A DNA stretch of 64,000 nucleotides from Liolophura sinensis (taxonomy: Eukaryota; Mollusca; Polyplacophora; Chitonida; Chitonidae): assembly GCF_032854445.1 (NCBI RefSeq), contig NC_088301.1, forward strand, positions 31,153,830-31,217,829, written 5' to 3'. The first letter of the stretch is position 1. Each line of letters begins with the position of its first letter. The notes under the pieces are model-generated. The model was given only the letters and a program-made list of their open reading frames with translations, did no database searches and was not told the DNA's origin. A program made the position numbers and the translations under genes. Of the stretch, positions 1 to 11,275 are shown piece by piece.

Positions 1-249
1 TAAAAAGTTCTGCTGCTTATAACTGTTAATCTTGTGTTGTGTGGAACTATTTAATGATCTTGTTCGGCTACTAACGACACTCTCCACACACAGTATAGAT
101 CACTGACACTGTAAAGACAGCTTGACATCACACAGTAGATATCACAAATCTGTAATAACCACTGTAACACTTGAAGTCGTCAGGCACATTTATGTACAAA
201 AACTGCTAACTTTCTACCTGACTAGTTTACTTTTTTTTGGAACCATGGG

Positions 250-271
250 TTTTTTTTTTTTTTTTTTTTTT
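250..271. repeat. Poly-T tract
   Basis: An uninterrupted run of about 22 T. It may be the trace of a poly-A tail on the minus strand, but no retrosequence is recognised beside it. Confidence 0.9.
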
Positions 272-1839
272 GCTACACTTTTGTTACATACTTTTACATT
301 CAGGGCTTTTTCTACACAACCTGTACAGTTAGATGATTTTAATCCTATAAATATTGAAGTCTCTCGACCTGGAAAAGCTGTCTATAAACAGAGAATACAC
401 TACCACCATTGTGAATCACATGAAACAAAAAGCGCTGACTTTGGTGAGCCGAAACATTTTAGCTTGCTCACAAGACAGTAATATTGAAAGACACAAAATA
501 TTTTGCACATATAGATTTACACACAGTGCATGAGTGTACGTTTATAAATACAGAGTAGAAGTAAATTTTGTGTAAAGCACAGGTATGAGAAACCTCTGGT
601 TGTAAATACATGTATATCTGGTTTTGGCACATGAAGATTAAGTCCATCCATATAAAAAAAAATTAAAAAAAAAACCTTTGCTGATGAAAGGAAATGCCAA
701 CACGTTTTATACTGTTCGCTTTGATTCTTATTTAATTTCTCCCTTATACAATGGCAACTGGTTCATGATTATATACTGGTATTATGAGTACAGGAGACCA
801 GTGACCCAGGAGTTGATCACCAACCCTTGGCAAGTTTTACTGGCACACTTTTCCAGGTGTTACATAAACTAACAACTAAAACAGTTACCATGTTATTAAA
901 TGGCAGTTTTGCCAAAACAATACTATTTGCTGCAGGAAACTTATTTCCAAGCTTGCAAAAGACAATAAATATCCAATCATAATTTGTGGTGAAAACAAAT
1001 TACCAAGAAAAATTCATTTATTTATTATTAGTGATTTAATTTACTAACGTTTCTCTTCCCAAACGACATGTTCACCTTCTAATGGTTAGATGATGTAATC
1101 TACAGTAGACACTCTCATACAATCAAAGTTGTCAAAATAGTGATGAGAATTTTACAAAAATGGGCTAATATTTAATCAGTGAAAACAGAGTAATCATGCC
1201 AGCGTGATGACTGACGTTCAATGGACCACTGTTCAACGCAGCACACACATGTACAGTGTTCACAGCACAGTGTTGACTTATGCAATACAAATGCGTGTAT
1301 GGAGGGAAGAGTTTTCAAAAAGACACAACCACTGCAAGGAAACATGCCCAGTGCAATCATGCAGGTAAATACACAGTGTTAAGTTTTGTTAAGGATTTAC
1401 AATCCAGAAGTTTTAGTCAGAACTAAATGTCCTTCTTTGATTTTGGTTAAATCTGCTCTCAGAAACAAGCAGCTACTGTAGAACCATTTTAATTATTCAC
1501 TCCCTTTAAAATGCATTTCCTGCCTACATACACAAATGATCTGGCACCCGCCTGAATTTGTGTAAATGATGTACGTATTGTACTAGGAGTACATCCCATC
1601 ACAATACAAACATGCATATTTCACTATGCACATTTCCAGTCCATCCAAAAATCCCATCTTACTTACTTATGGCAGTGCCACACTACTTCGGATAGTCAAA
1701 GCTTAAAATGATGTCCCGTGAAACAGTATATGGAATGTATCTGACATTAAAGGATAGCCTAATTGCTCTACCAGTGGTTAATATAATATGTAAACCAGTA
1801 TACGGGCAAACCCCAAGAAAATATAACTGAAGAAGGATT

Positions 1840-1965
1840 TGAATGTGGCAGCAGCAAGTACCATTTTTTAAAAGTTTTTGGTGTGAACCAACCTGGGTTT
1901 GATCCCAGGTCTCCTTCCCTTGAGGAGGGGGTCTAATCATTAGGCCACCAAAGTGATATCCGTGT
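1840..1965 (-). mobile_element. Remnant of tRNA-headed SINE (family 3)
   Basis: Read on the minus strand, the right end has an A-box-like part (TGGTGGCCTAATGATTAGA) and a B-box-like part (GGGATCAAACCC), typical of a Pol III promoter in a tRNA-derived SINE head. The flank 'aaagtttttggtgtgaacc' resembles the copy at 8,155-8,450. It has a long variable region and no proper acceptor-stem pairing, so I do not call it a tRNA gene. Confidence 0.6.
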
Positions 1966-4900
1966 TTGGTAAATAATAGTTAATGAACAATTAATACAAT
2001 ATAGCTACTCAAGATGAGCTATTGAAATTAGTCTACATCTGCACATCAGCCCTAAACTCATCTTCAAAACTGTGTTCAACGTTATAATCTTTTGAGATTT
2101 CCAGAATTTCATACACATGAATTGAACAAAATCATATATAAATGGGAGCGTTTAGTAAATACCTATGTCAAGCAAACCAAAAATGGTTTGGATAGTTATA
2201 CTTATGCATGCACCATCACACACTGTCACATATATGCACAACTTCCCAATTCTAAATCTCTATACTGAACATTTTCACTTTCATTTACTGGTGGGCATTA
2301 AGCATAGTGGTAATTGCCTGCCATCAGATAGTTTGGAGAACTGATAAGGTCAAAAAAAAAGAAAAATAATTAAATAAGTTAAAAACAACAAAGAAAATCA
2401 AAAAAATTTTTCTTTAATATTACATGAAGACATAATAACATGGTTACCTACATTACCATAAATACAATGTATTTTGTGTGAACTGAAAAGTGCATAATTA
2501 ATCTGATACTGAGCTGAAATACAAAACTTGCTGTATGGAAACTAAGTTCAATTCTTATTTCATTAAAAAAAGAAAAAAAGAGAGAGAAATAAGAGAAAAT
2601 AAGGAGTACACCCCCAAAAAATTCATAGAATAAAAAAATTTTAAGTATGACAATAAACTGGTATGACAGGAAAAGGTGTTACAAGTATAAGAGAAAAAAA
2701 CAGGAACCAAGCACAGAGTGGTCTAAAGTAGCAAGATAAGGAATTGAAAATAGAAAAGTATGAGAAAGCGCAAAGGGTTTTCACAAAAATATCTAGAAAA
2801 ATTTGGCTAGGAGTAAATGCTAGGAGATTTAAAGAGAAAAGAGAAAGAGAAGAAAAGCAATGTTTGCTTACTTCATATAGATGTAAACAAGTTATAACAG
2901 TTGTTTAAGCAAGAGAAAAAACAACTGCATGCATATAGTGTTGCTGAAACTTTAAAGGAATCAAGGATTCCACAGCACACACAAGTCTTGACTTCCTTCT
3001 GTTCATGAAGTACAGCCAGGTTTTTGACACAGGAATCAAACTGACTAGCTGTGCAAAAGGACTGCGTAATATGTGCATGTCCTCAAATTGTGAAATGACA
3101 CGCTTTTTCACATAGAAATTAGTTTTTTACGCCTGTTTGTAATCTGATACAGCATGTACTTATCTAAACTACACTCCTCACAGCAGGAGTCAAAATATAT
3201 TATTTGCATAAAGTGCTAATATAAGTACACTACTGAAAATGTTATTCCTACGTACACTTCAGTATGCAATGGAATTTTCTTGGAAGATTTCTTGGAGACA
3301 AAAGTTCGAAAGATGAGAAAAACTTCTCTCTCGCTATCACTATACAATGTGTATTTCCACTTCACACTCCATGTATTTTGGTTTAATTACTACAGAACAC
3401 AGTTCAAAATCATTACTGAATGCTAAAGTTTCAAACAGAAGTTGTAGTAAAAGCACTATACTCTCCCATCTCAACTGCTATCAGAAATAAATTAGAATTA
3501 AAATTAATTTAGACAAAAAAAAAAAAAAACAACCAGTTACTTTTTTAATTGTCCAAAACATCATGATTAACTTATGCACATGTGTATGTATATCACTCAT
3601 TATTAGGTGTATTACCAATTTAGATAAATATCTACTGTGTATGTATGATACATTATAACCTATATGCTAAAGGTATGATTTATTGCATATACTGCCCTAC
3701 CTCACTAAGAAGGTCTCGGGAAAGATTAAATTTGACCGAATCACACTTTAAAATAACTTTAATAACTGAATTCAAAATATGATGAATGGTTTGATTGTTG
3801 CAAATTTATTGTAATATTTATTATCACAATAATGATAACGTGTCAAATGGGCTGGTCTATTCTTTGTCAACTAGTACATGGGCACTTAGGCCCCTTACAA
3901 GAAAGGCTATTGCATTCTGGTAAGAGTAGTTCACTTTGATCAATGCAAGTTTTCAAAGACTTAAGTTTTCAAAGACTTAAAGTTTTTCTAACACTTGCAA
4001 AAAATATGAAATATATTTCCAAGAATGTTAATTTGCCTAAATGGTTCTGGTAGCTGCTGTGCAATGAACTATTGTGAGAGTCGTCTTTTCAAACTGTTAA
4101 CATATTACACATCACAGGCGAATATGCTATGGCTATAATGATTAAGCTTGCAAATTTGGGGATGAAATGTTAAATTTGAGAAAACATAAAAATCCTTACC
4201 GGTAATACCGTGGAAAGATCCTGGTGAAAGCAATAAAGCAAATACAACATAACATGGAAGCCAAAAATTTTATATGGGCTTTCACGCAAACCAACATTCC
4301 GGTCAGGGTACAACACAAAACCGAACCATGTTCACAAGCAATCGTAGTTACACACTTTAAGTTGCAGTGATGATGCTTTCTTCTCATCTGGATAGTGTCT
4401 ACAGCCAGTTTGGGTATGGATGTTCTCCGTCACTGTCATTATTCGTGCATATGTCCTTAAATATCAGACATTTAAGATGTCACACACAAACCTTTCGAGG
4501 AACTGCTGTTCACATATTTACCATACTTCAGATTCTAACATCCTACATTTATTATTTTGCCTGATATATTTCAAATATATATATATGTATATTTCTTTGA
4601 GAACTTGTATCAAACCATCTTCTTTCTTTCATTTTTACTGAAATTAAAATCTATCCAAGTGAATTTATAATGCAGTCTATAAATGACACTTGGTAATCGC
4701 ACCTGAACCATAATAGAAATTTTATGTATCTTTGTGTGCATGTTGTACTTCTTTGTTAATAATTTTGACTGTTGGACAAATATCATGCAGTTCACAAAAC
4801 AAACACACTTTTACCCCATCAACATAAAAGGAGGCAAATAGAAGGGAAGTATATAACACGAAAGCCAAAGATAAAATTTTAGACAGGGTCAATTTAAATT

Positions 4901-5464
4901 CAAAATCTGGGCACAAATAAATTCATGACACTTGGTATTTACACATACAGAAAACAGTTTATTGAAAATCTCTTGAACAATACCTACTGCTCTTATCAAG
5001 TATTGCTATTACTGTATTGGATTTGTCTCTGTCAGAAATGCTGTCAATTATTTTCATACCTTTTAACATACATGTACTACCTATTTAATTTTTTTTCAGT
5101 TGTATTTCCCATCCACAAAAATCTTTGATTACATGTAACGCATTTTTATCTTGAGAACAGGTCAAAATTTATCCGTTTTGAAACTGCTGTTTAATAATTC
5201 ACAAAGTAGCCGACCTCAGCACAATTCTTCAAATTCTACTAAATTTTTTTCATGGTTCTATAATATAAAATTTCATGTTAAGAAACACGTTTATATCGTC
5301 CATGAATCAGAAACAACAAACAATTCCACAGAGACGGATAAATGTCTGTCCTCACATCCCTAAAATCCACACTTTGCAAAACAAAAATGATTTAAAAAAA
5401 AACAACTTTTGAAAGGAATTTAGTATTAACATTGTAGTGCTGGCCTCCTACCAATGGGGAACAG

Positions 5465-5660
5465 AAATTTCTTTATTTCTTTGACTGGCGTTCAATGCCA
5501 TGTGCTTAAGACTTATGCGATGGCAATCAAGATTATGGTTGGAGGAAACCTCGGTGCCCAAGTGACCCGCCCAATATCCTGAATTTACAAAGCTGGAGGC
5601 AAATCGATAGGAGTTGGATTTGAATCGGAAACCTCAACGGAAATGGTCTTTAGCCATGAC
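5465..5660 (-). mobile_element. Strongly decayed SINE copy (family 1)
   Basis: The stretch 'tttctttgactggcgttcaatgcc' followed by 'tatggttggaggaaacc' is a worn version of the family 1 SINE whose good copy lies at 25,244-25,511. Orientation is as in most copies here, with the tail at the lower coordinate. Confidence 0.55.
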
Positions 5661-6407
5661 CAAGGCATTTGTTAGTTCACTAAAGTTGACAAAAAACGTA
5701 TATGGACTAATCAACCAATAAAAAATCAATAATCTGAGTCATAAATTAAATTTGACTTCGGGAAATGTCACATTATTGAGATCAAAGGCTACAAAAATTG
5801 GCAACCAGTTCTGAATAGGTCAGTTACTGAAATCACACTCTTGAAGCTCTTTACAGCAAACGACCTAAGTTCAATTTACTTATTTCTGTGAAAAGACCTT
5901 GAAAAAGTCATCCTCACCAATTACCTTGTTTATTTTGTTTGCGAAACCAAATACGCAATTACCATAGATCCACAAGAAATTCAACCAGTTAAGTTTAACT
6001 TTTGATGCAATTTGAAAACAAAATTCATTTGATTTTGAAGAGTAAAATGTATTGTTCAGGTAGAGGCATATACATATGGACTTCATAGAAATTATATAAT
6101 AATCTATCCAGACCAGGATATGTTTAGGATTTAGGGTATGCAGAAATACATTTATATGTCATTGCGCATGAAGACCGTTCTCCAATATTAATGTAAATGA
6201 CAATGTATTACCTAGTACATGTATCTGCATGTTTTAGCATTTGGGCAACACAAATGTGTTAAATAAAAAAAAAATACCTACATTAACTATTCAATAAATG
6301 GTTTAAATTTCCCATATTTTATTGAGAAATCATATTTATATTGTTGGTATATATTCTTGTTGTGGCTGCATTAAGACAAGGCAGCTACCTGGGAAATGTA
6401 ATGTACA

Positions 6408-6482
6408 GCAGTTCTTCAACCCTTTTATATGTTTGTAAGGTGTTTATTCAAGCATATTCTGAGGTTATTGAGAAATTAGGGT
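6408..6482. mobile_element. Short MITE-like element (family A), internally deleted
   Basis: It begins 'cagttcttcaaccctttt' and ends 'gagaaattagggta', the two ends of the elements at 12,934-13,149 and 50,323-50,535, with most of the middle missing. Confidence 0.6.
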
Positions 6483-7229
6483 AAAAAGATAGATTGTTAC
6501 AGTACATGAATCTGTAGACCTATAGAAAGAAACAACTTCTCAGATCTGTAAAAGTGAAAATTTATACAAATAATTTTGTTGAAAGGCATTTATTCATGTA
6601 AAGCTAAATACATGCAGGTATAGAGATGCATATAGCACTGTTGTATGCATTGGCAACTGACATATGTACAAGGGTATGTGTTTTTAAGGTTGTAATATAT
6701 TTCTGTATAAAGGACTTTAATCAAGAAAGAAAACGTAAGATCTCACAGGTTTTCAAAAAGTTAAATTTTCCACAATAACTATGCAATAAAAAGAATATGT
6801 TAGAGAGGTTGAAGTAAAGAATACATGTGTCCCATGTTTATATGGTTAATTTTTCATTTTAAAACAATATGCATTATGCACCTTGTAAGGCATAAATATA
6901 ACTACCAGTATAAAACAGTGCATAACATATATATTTGTTTGGTATATGATAAAAGCATGCTCACCAAAAATTGAAGCAAAAAAAGAAAACTCCTGTAATG
7001 ATATCTAGATAACGACTAAGTTCAAAGGGATGCTACAGTGCCGAGATAAATGAAAAAACGTAAGTTTGGCTTGTGTAAGTACACAAAATTTTTAGTTTGC
7101 CTTGAAGGATTAAAGAGTCTACACACCAGGAATTTAAGGCAAAAAATCCATATTCACTAATAAAATCAACTTTAAGAAGACATCAAACCATTGTTATTCA
7201 GTGAATATCATATCGGTAATATTTATAAT

Positions 7230-7420
7230 ATTAAAAGTTTGAAAAAGTCATAATGCAACCTGATTTCTAAAATTGACGGGCTTTATTGCTGATTTTGAAT
7301 GGTAACACATGCATATAGACCTGGCCGATATTTTGTGAAAGATGATTATTTGGGCTATTGTAAAAATAAAATTGCAAAATTCAAACGTATTTGCACTAAT
7401 AGATTTCTTGTTAAAATCTC
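7230..7420. repeat. Dispersed repeat shared with 53.7-54.4 kb and 58.4 kb
   Basis: Pieces such as 'ctttattgctgattttga' plus 'ggtaacac' and 'tttgggctatt' recur at 53,690-53,830. The family also recurs in reverse orientation at 54,270-54,400 and 58,380-58,540. Identity unknown; probably a non-autonomous element. Confidence 0.5.
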
Positions 7421-7843
7421 TGGTATGGTATTTTAGGGCTTAAAAAGTCCAAGCTGAAGTCTAAAAAAAGATTCATACAATGTAGTTTCAGAAAGTTACA
7501 GCATTTTACATCATACGTCTTGATAAAAAAATCTGTTTCAGCTCTGCATTTCCTGATATCACTGAATATGCATGTCTATATTTATGTACAATTTCAAGGA
7601 AATTCAAAAAGCCTCTCCAGAATTAATGAATATAACATGGATATAATTTTGATATTAAATGGTTGCATGTCGGTAAAATGAACTTTGACTCACAGGTTGA
7701 GTTTCATGTTTTGTTAAACTTGAGTTTTCAATATCAACTGTCGAAAAGAATATTGCAATTTGCAACATCAAATGACTACTATCTGCATAGCTTTAAAAAT
7801 GTACATCTGTAATGAAAATGAGATAAACAAAAGCGGGGCTTAC

Positions 7844-7948
7844 TTGGGTGATGTCATGAGAGCATGCGCTGTTGGACTCTGGGTACGTGAGTCTACAGAC
7901 GAAGTTTCTCTAAATGATGCCACATCAGCTGCCGTCACATAGGTGATG
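7844..7948 (-). CDS. MPDZ: MPDZ exon: end of PDZ6 and following linker
   Basis: The exon of 105 bases supplies one base of a split Ser codon and then reads ITYVTAADVASFRETSSVDS, then RTQSPTAHALMTSP. ITYV is the last strand of PDZ6 (human 'KITYVPAEHLEEF'). The acceptor is TTGCACAG and the donor is CCAA|GTAAGC, leaving phase 2. If the donor is not used, the frame meets TAA inside the donor itself, giving a protein that ends ...SPK just after PDZ6. This is the last exon found before the window edge. Confidence 0.88.
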
Positions 7949-8765
7949 CTGTGCAAAGAAACAAAACATTGGAAAACTTTATAGTAGTGTGTAAAACAGT
8001 GTCAGGTGTTAGGATTTCTTCTAAGACTGACAATTTAGTTTAGTCACATGTAGACCAAGTTTGTATTTTGATAGGATTCTATTTAGGAAAAGCTGTCAAG
8101 CATCTTTGTTTTCATCAGAGTATATGCTTGGGGTTATATACATATACTGTGTCTTCTTGTGGCAAAGGCTAGACCATGATGCCAAAGTGCAGCTGCCAAT
8201 GAAGTATCATGCTGAAGACACCAGACATGACAGTCCACACAGTCACATTATACTGACACCGCACCAACCAGTCCTTTCTTCTTGCTCTAATCTCTCAGTG
8301 TTAAGCATCAAGCATTGCAGCAAGAAGTACCACTATGTAAGGCCTTTGGTACATGTATGACCCAATGCGGTTTGATCCCAGGTCTTCAGAATTGAAGGCG
8401 GACACACTAATCAATAGGTCACCATAGCGGTCTATGTATGAGTCAAGCTGGAATACCAAGCCAAACAAACGTCAGTGATTTCTTACAATCAAAGGCATGG
8501 GGAAGAAGCTTTGGAGCATGTTCGAAAGCGGAAAAGGAAAATTGGAATGGTTAGGCCAGTGCCTACGAAAGACCTTTAAACAACAGAACTATAAATATAG
8601 ACTTTCAGAGATGAACTGAGTCTAATTTCAGCCAGGTCTGAGCATCCAGTTTCATTTTTTGTTTCAAAGTTTTTTCTTCCCCTCAAAGTGATTTTTCAAC
8701 ACGATCCCCAAGACAACATGAATATACATGTACATTGCATGCAGAAATCCTGTCAGATCTCTTAC
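7949..8765 (-). other. Intron with a tRNA-like SINE
   Basis: This intron within PDZ6 of 817 bases has its middle (about 8,155-8,450) occupied by a SINE-like repeat, described separately. The remainder shows nothing recognisable. Confidence 0.85.
8155..8450 (-). mobile_element. tRNA-headed SINE (family 3)
   Basis: On the minus strand the right end starts like a tRNA (GGTGACCTATTGATTAGT as A box, GGGATCAAACC as B box). The body includes the 'caccagacatgacagtccac' and 'tctcagtgttaagc' segments. Both body segments recur at 20,340-20,520 and the first also near 22,300, so this is a dispersed SINE. I believe similar repeats occur in molluscs but cannot confirm a database name. Confidence 0.7.
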
Positions 8766-8967
8766 CTAATGTCTGTACTCAACAGTGATGCTCTTCTCAA
8801 AATGGCACGGGCTTGAGCATTAGTTATTCGTCTCATGGTTTCGTTGTTCATGCTGACAATGAAGTCGCCTGCCATAATGTTGCCATCTTTGCCAAGGGCG
8901 CCACCTTTAACAAGGGACTTTACAATGCAGCCATTGATTCCTTTATCAACAGCTTCAACAGTTAAAC
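8766..8967 (-). CDS. MPDZ: MPDZ exon: body of PDZ6
   Basis: The exon of 202 bases completes a split Gly codon and then reads LTVEAVDKGINGCIVKSLVK, GGALGKDGNIMAGDFIVSMN, then NETMRRITNAQARAILRR and ASLLSTDI. The helix TNAQARAILRR matches human 'VTNAQARAMLRRHSLIGPDIKITYV' very closely. The loop is L-G-L-T rather than GLGF, as the human PDZ6 (L-G-M-T) also is. The acceptor is TTGTTACAG and the donor is TTAG|GTAAGA, leaving phase 2. Confidence 0.95.
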
Positions 8968-9160
8968 CTGTAACAACACAAGCAACAATTAGATCATTAA
9001 CATGTTTGAAACTTTCATTTTTATTTTGAATACGTAAGATAATTGCATTAAGAAATACTTCTTATATGTGGCAATCATCAAAGAAAAAAAACAACTCTGG
9101 AATCCTGGAAACTTCTGGAACAGAAATCCTGAGGGGATTATATTCTCACATATTTTGATT

Positions 9161-9245
9161 TGTTTATTTGATTGGTGTTTTATGCCGTGCTCAAGAATAT
9201 TTCACTTATACGACAGCGGCCAGCATTGTGGTGGGAGGAACTCCC
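9161..9245 (-). mobile_element. Truncated SINE (family 1)
   Basis: This holds the tail-proximal 85 bases of the family 1 SINE (tttgattggtgttttatgcc, then cggccagcattgtggtggga). The tRNA head is missing. Confidence 0.8.
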
Positions 9246-9376
9246 ATATTGTGACAAAATGTACGTATATTCAAGTGGAAAGAGACAGATGCACAAATGC
9301 ATGCTATGCTGCCAGATTAAAAAATATTAAAGTAAATTCTTATACAAGTCTCAAATATTTAGATCCAGGTACAGCA

Positions 9377-9592
9377 AATACCCTAATTCTTCCAAGTTTT
9401 GGGACAGATATTAGTAGCACTGAAAGCAGAATATTACATTACATATTTCTGGAAAAGTAAAGATGTAAGCATGTTGTTTATTAGATGGTGTAACCACCAG
9501 AAAAAAGAAACTAAATATTCGTGCCACAGCTACACATGAATTGGCTAAAAAGAGCAGACCAGGCGTCCCAAAATTTAGAAGAAATAGGTTTA
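9377..9592. mobile_element. MITE-like element (family B)
   Basis: It has terminal inverted repeats of about 24 bases: 'cctaattcttccaagttttg' onward at the left and the reverse complement of 'gtcccaaaatttagaag' at the right. A second copy lies at 46,257-46,444 in the same orientation, sharing 'ggctaaaaagagcaga' and 'gacagatatt'. It has no coding capacity, so is presumably a non-autonomous DNA transposon. Confidence 0.7.
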
Positions 9593-9640
9593 CAACTGTA
9601 AACTGTTTACTCTGTACAATGTATAATTATAGTAAGCACA

Positions 9641-9835
9641 CTAATTCCTCACCCTTTCCGCATATGTGCAAGTTTAAGTGCAATTTATGCACATTTTGAA
9701 TTAAATTTTGGAGACACTGGCCAAGTCAAGGGCTTCACAAAAACTGCAATTTTATCAGTCTACACAGAATAATGCCTTCAAAAAATGCTTAATAAACACC
9801 TTGCAAACACATGAAAAAGTTGACAAATTACAGTA
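9641..9835. mobile_element. MITE-like element (family A), reverse orientation
   Basis: It starts 'ctaattcctcaccctttccg' and ends 'gaaaaagttgacaaattaca', i.e. the family A ends reversed. The inside shares 'gtgcaatttatgcaca' and 'aataaacaccttgcaa' with the copies at 12.9 and 50.3 kb read backwards. Confidence 0.7.
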
Positions 9836-9922
9836 GTAAGGTACTGAAAGATTACGCAATTAAAACCAAAAACATCTGTGAATAATTTACCCCGGTTTTC
9901 CTTGCCAAGAAGCAACACTTAC

Positions 9923-10172
9923 CTAAATGATCGTTGCCTTTTTTAATTTTTATGGTTTTTTCTAAAGATGCTGGAAGAGCGTTAGGTGAACTTGACCAGG
10001 CACGCATGAGACTGGGTGAAGCCAGCGGAGACATCCTGGGGGAGAGAGTACATGGTGTCGAGGGCGTGCTCACCGCTTTAAGGTCACTTGAGGTTATAGG
10101 TTCTGAAGACGAGGACACAGAACTGTCCATGCTCTCCGTCTTCTTGTGCATGAAATGAGACGCAAGGCTCAC
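9923..10172 (-). CDS. MPDZ: MPDZ exon: Ser-rich linker and start of PDZ6
   Basis: This exon of 250 bases is phase 0 in and phase 1 out, with acceptor CCTTTGTTCAG and donor TTAG|GTAAGT. The first 65 or so residues are Ser/Pro rich (MDSSVSSSSEPITSSDL, STPSTPCTLSPRMSPLASPS) and hold many S-P and T-P pairs that could be sites for proline-directed kinases. The end reads SLEKTIKIKKGNDHLG, the first strand and start of the binding loop of PDZ6 (human 'ERTINIAKGNSSLGMTV'). An intron therefore cuts inside the loop of this PDZ domain. Confidence 0.92.
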
Positions 10173-10870
10173 CTGAACAAAGGAGAAAACAAGGAGTTAT
10201 ACTCTGATGATAAAACCTTTTACCTGGAAAATGGTTTTTATTTCTTTGTTGTTCTATACCATATTCAGTATTGTAAAATTTAAATGATGGATGTTGGGAT
10301 AAAGTGGTAAAGGACAAATCACGTACAAACTCTAAATAAGGATTTTTGATATATATTTCATTTGAGGTATACGTTGAAAGTGATAATATTTTTAGGCTAA
10401 AATTTATACAGTAGCATGTATTAATATTTACATATTTAATTGTTATTTAATACTATAATGAAAAAGTCTTTATTTCTATGACTGTGTTATGGGTGGAGGA
10501 AACTGGAAAACCCAGAATAAACCACCGACCTCTGGCAAGTTACAAACTTTCTAACATGTGATATACAGAAATACACACCATTCGGGTGTAAGACATGGTC
10601 TTCTACGAACATCAGATTGCACAAACGAGCATCTACTCCTTGTTGTCACCAAGGTGCCACAAACAGCCAGAGAACACTGCCCAGGACTGGATTTGAACCA
10701 TGTGAACCCTAACAGCTATGGTTCTTTAACATGATGTGGTTCAAGTAGATATGTCTGACTCAACCTGTATATCTCCTTAATACAGGGCGTTAACTTAATC
10801 CAAAGAAGGACTACCGTCAGTTCCAGCTAGCAAGACTCTTGGGGCTGTGAGAACTGGGGCCGATACTTAC
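10173..10870 (-). other. Intron with a decayed dispersed repeat
   Basis: The stretch at about 10,460-10,730 (gggtggaggaaactgg..., 'ccaccgacctctggcaagtt') resembles the one at 18,330-18,560 and weakly those at 22,780-22,960 and 54,570-54,670. It is thus a dispersed repeat. Otherwise empty. Confidence 0.8.
10460..10730. repeat. Dispersed repeat (family D)
   Basis: The segment with 'aataaaccaccgacctctgg' and 'caagttac' resembles 18,330-18,560 ('gtaaaccaccaatctctggc') and partly 54,570-54,670. No promoter or coding part seen. Confidence 0.55.
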
Positions 10871-10963
10871 CTGAATCTCCTCCTCGGGCCTCATGGCTGT
10901 TAAGTCTGCTTCCTTCTCCTGGAGTGGTGGAGGAGAGGACAGGGGCGCTGGGGGAGGAGTCTC
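10871..10963 (-). CDS. MPDZ: MPDZ exon: short proline-rich linker exon
   Basis: This 31-codon phase 0-0 exon has acceptor TGTATTACAG and donor CAG|GTAAGT. It encodes ETPPPAPLSSPPPLQEKEAD, then LTAMRPEEEIQ, a proline-rich patch followed by an acidic tail. It has no recognisable domain. It keeps frame if skipped. The good splice sites and frame fit support it, but its small size lowers certainty. Confidence 0.75.
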
Positions 10964-11109
10964 CTGTAATACACACATAAAACACACATAAAACACACAT
11001 TGCAACTACAGTTATGCAAATATCAGATGTTTTGATGGGGAAAAGAGGATAATTATCCAACTGAAAATTTGCTAATGTTGCTGTAATTCATCTGCAAGTT
11101 CCTTTAGTA

Positions 11110-11275
11110 CTATGGTGAGAGGAAACCAGGCAGAGCCCTGGGGAAACCCACAAACCACACACAGGTTGCTGAAGACCATAACATGTACGGTCGGAGAAGA
11201 AGCCAGCATGAACTGGACTTGAACTCAAATCCACCGTATCGGTAAGAGGCTCCTTGGTCATTGTGCAATGTTGGC
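11110..11275 (-). mobile_element. SINE fragment (family 1)
   Basis: Middle part of the family 1 SINE: 'actatggtgagaggaaacc', 'caggttgctgaagacc', 'gaagccagcatgaactgga', 'cggtaagaggctcc'. Both tail and tRNA head are missing. Confidence 0.75.

Larger units (their letters stand above)
1..7843 (-). other. Intron after PDZ6 (open at the left window edge)
   Basis: No exon could be supported in these 7.8 kb. It is AT-rich with a poly-T tract at 250-271, a purine-rich stretch at 2,570-2,860 (pyrimidine-rich on the gene strand), and decayed repeats: a tRNA-like SINE remnant near 1,840-1,965, a worn SINE copy at 5,465-5,660, a short inverted-repeat element at 6,408-6,482, and a repeat at 7,230-7,420 related to one at 53.7-54.4 kb. 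The next coding exon (linker and PDZ7) should lie left of position 1. Confidence 0.75.
8968..9922 (-). other. Intron inside the PDZ6 binding loop, filled by repeats
   Basis: Most of the 955 bases are repeat: a truncated SINE (9,161-9,245), an inverted-repeat element (9,377-9,592) and a second inverted-repeat element in reverse orientation (9,641-9,835). No coding signal. Confidence 0.85.

Noticed and set aside
122-481. 119-codon ORF with a poly-Phe stretch
   Set aside because: The Phe run comes from a poly-T tract. No homology or splice context.
1-7843. PDZ7 or further MPDZ exons
   Set aside because: No PDZ loop or helix pattern was seen on the minus strand. They are expected beyond the left edge.
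9934-10158. Plus-strand ORF opposite the PDZ6 start exon
   Set aside because: Shadow of the Ser-rich minus-strand exon. The same holds for 18,853-19,098, 21,038-21,256 and 36,704-36,979.
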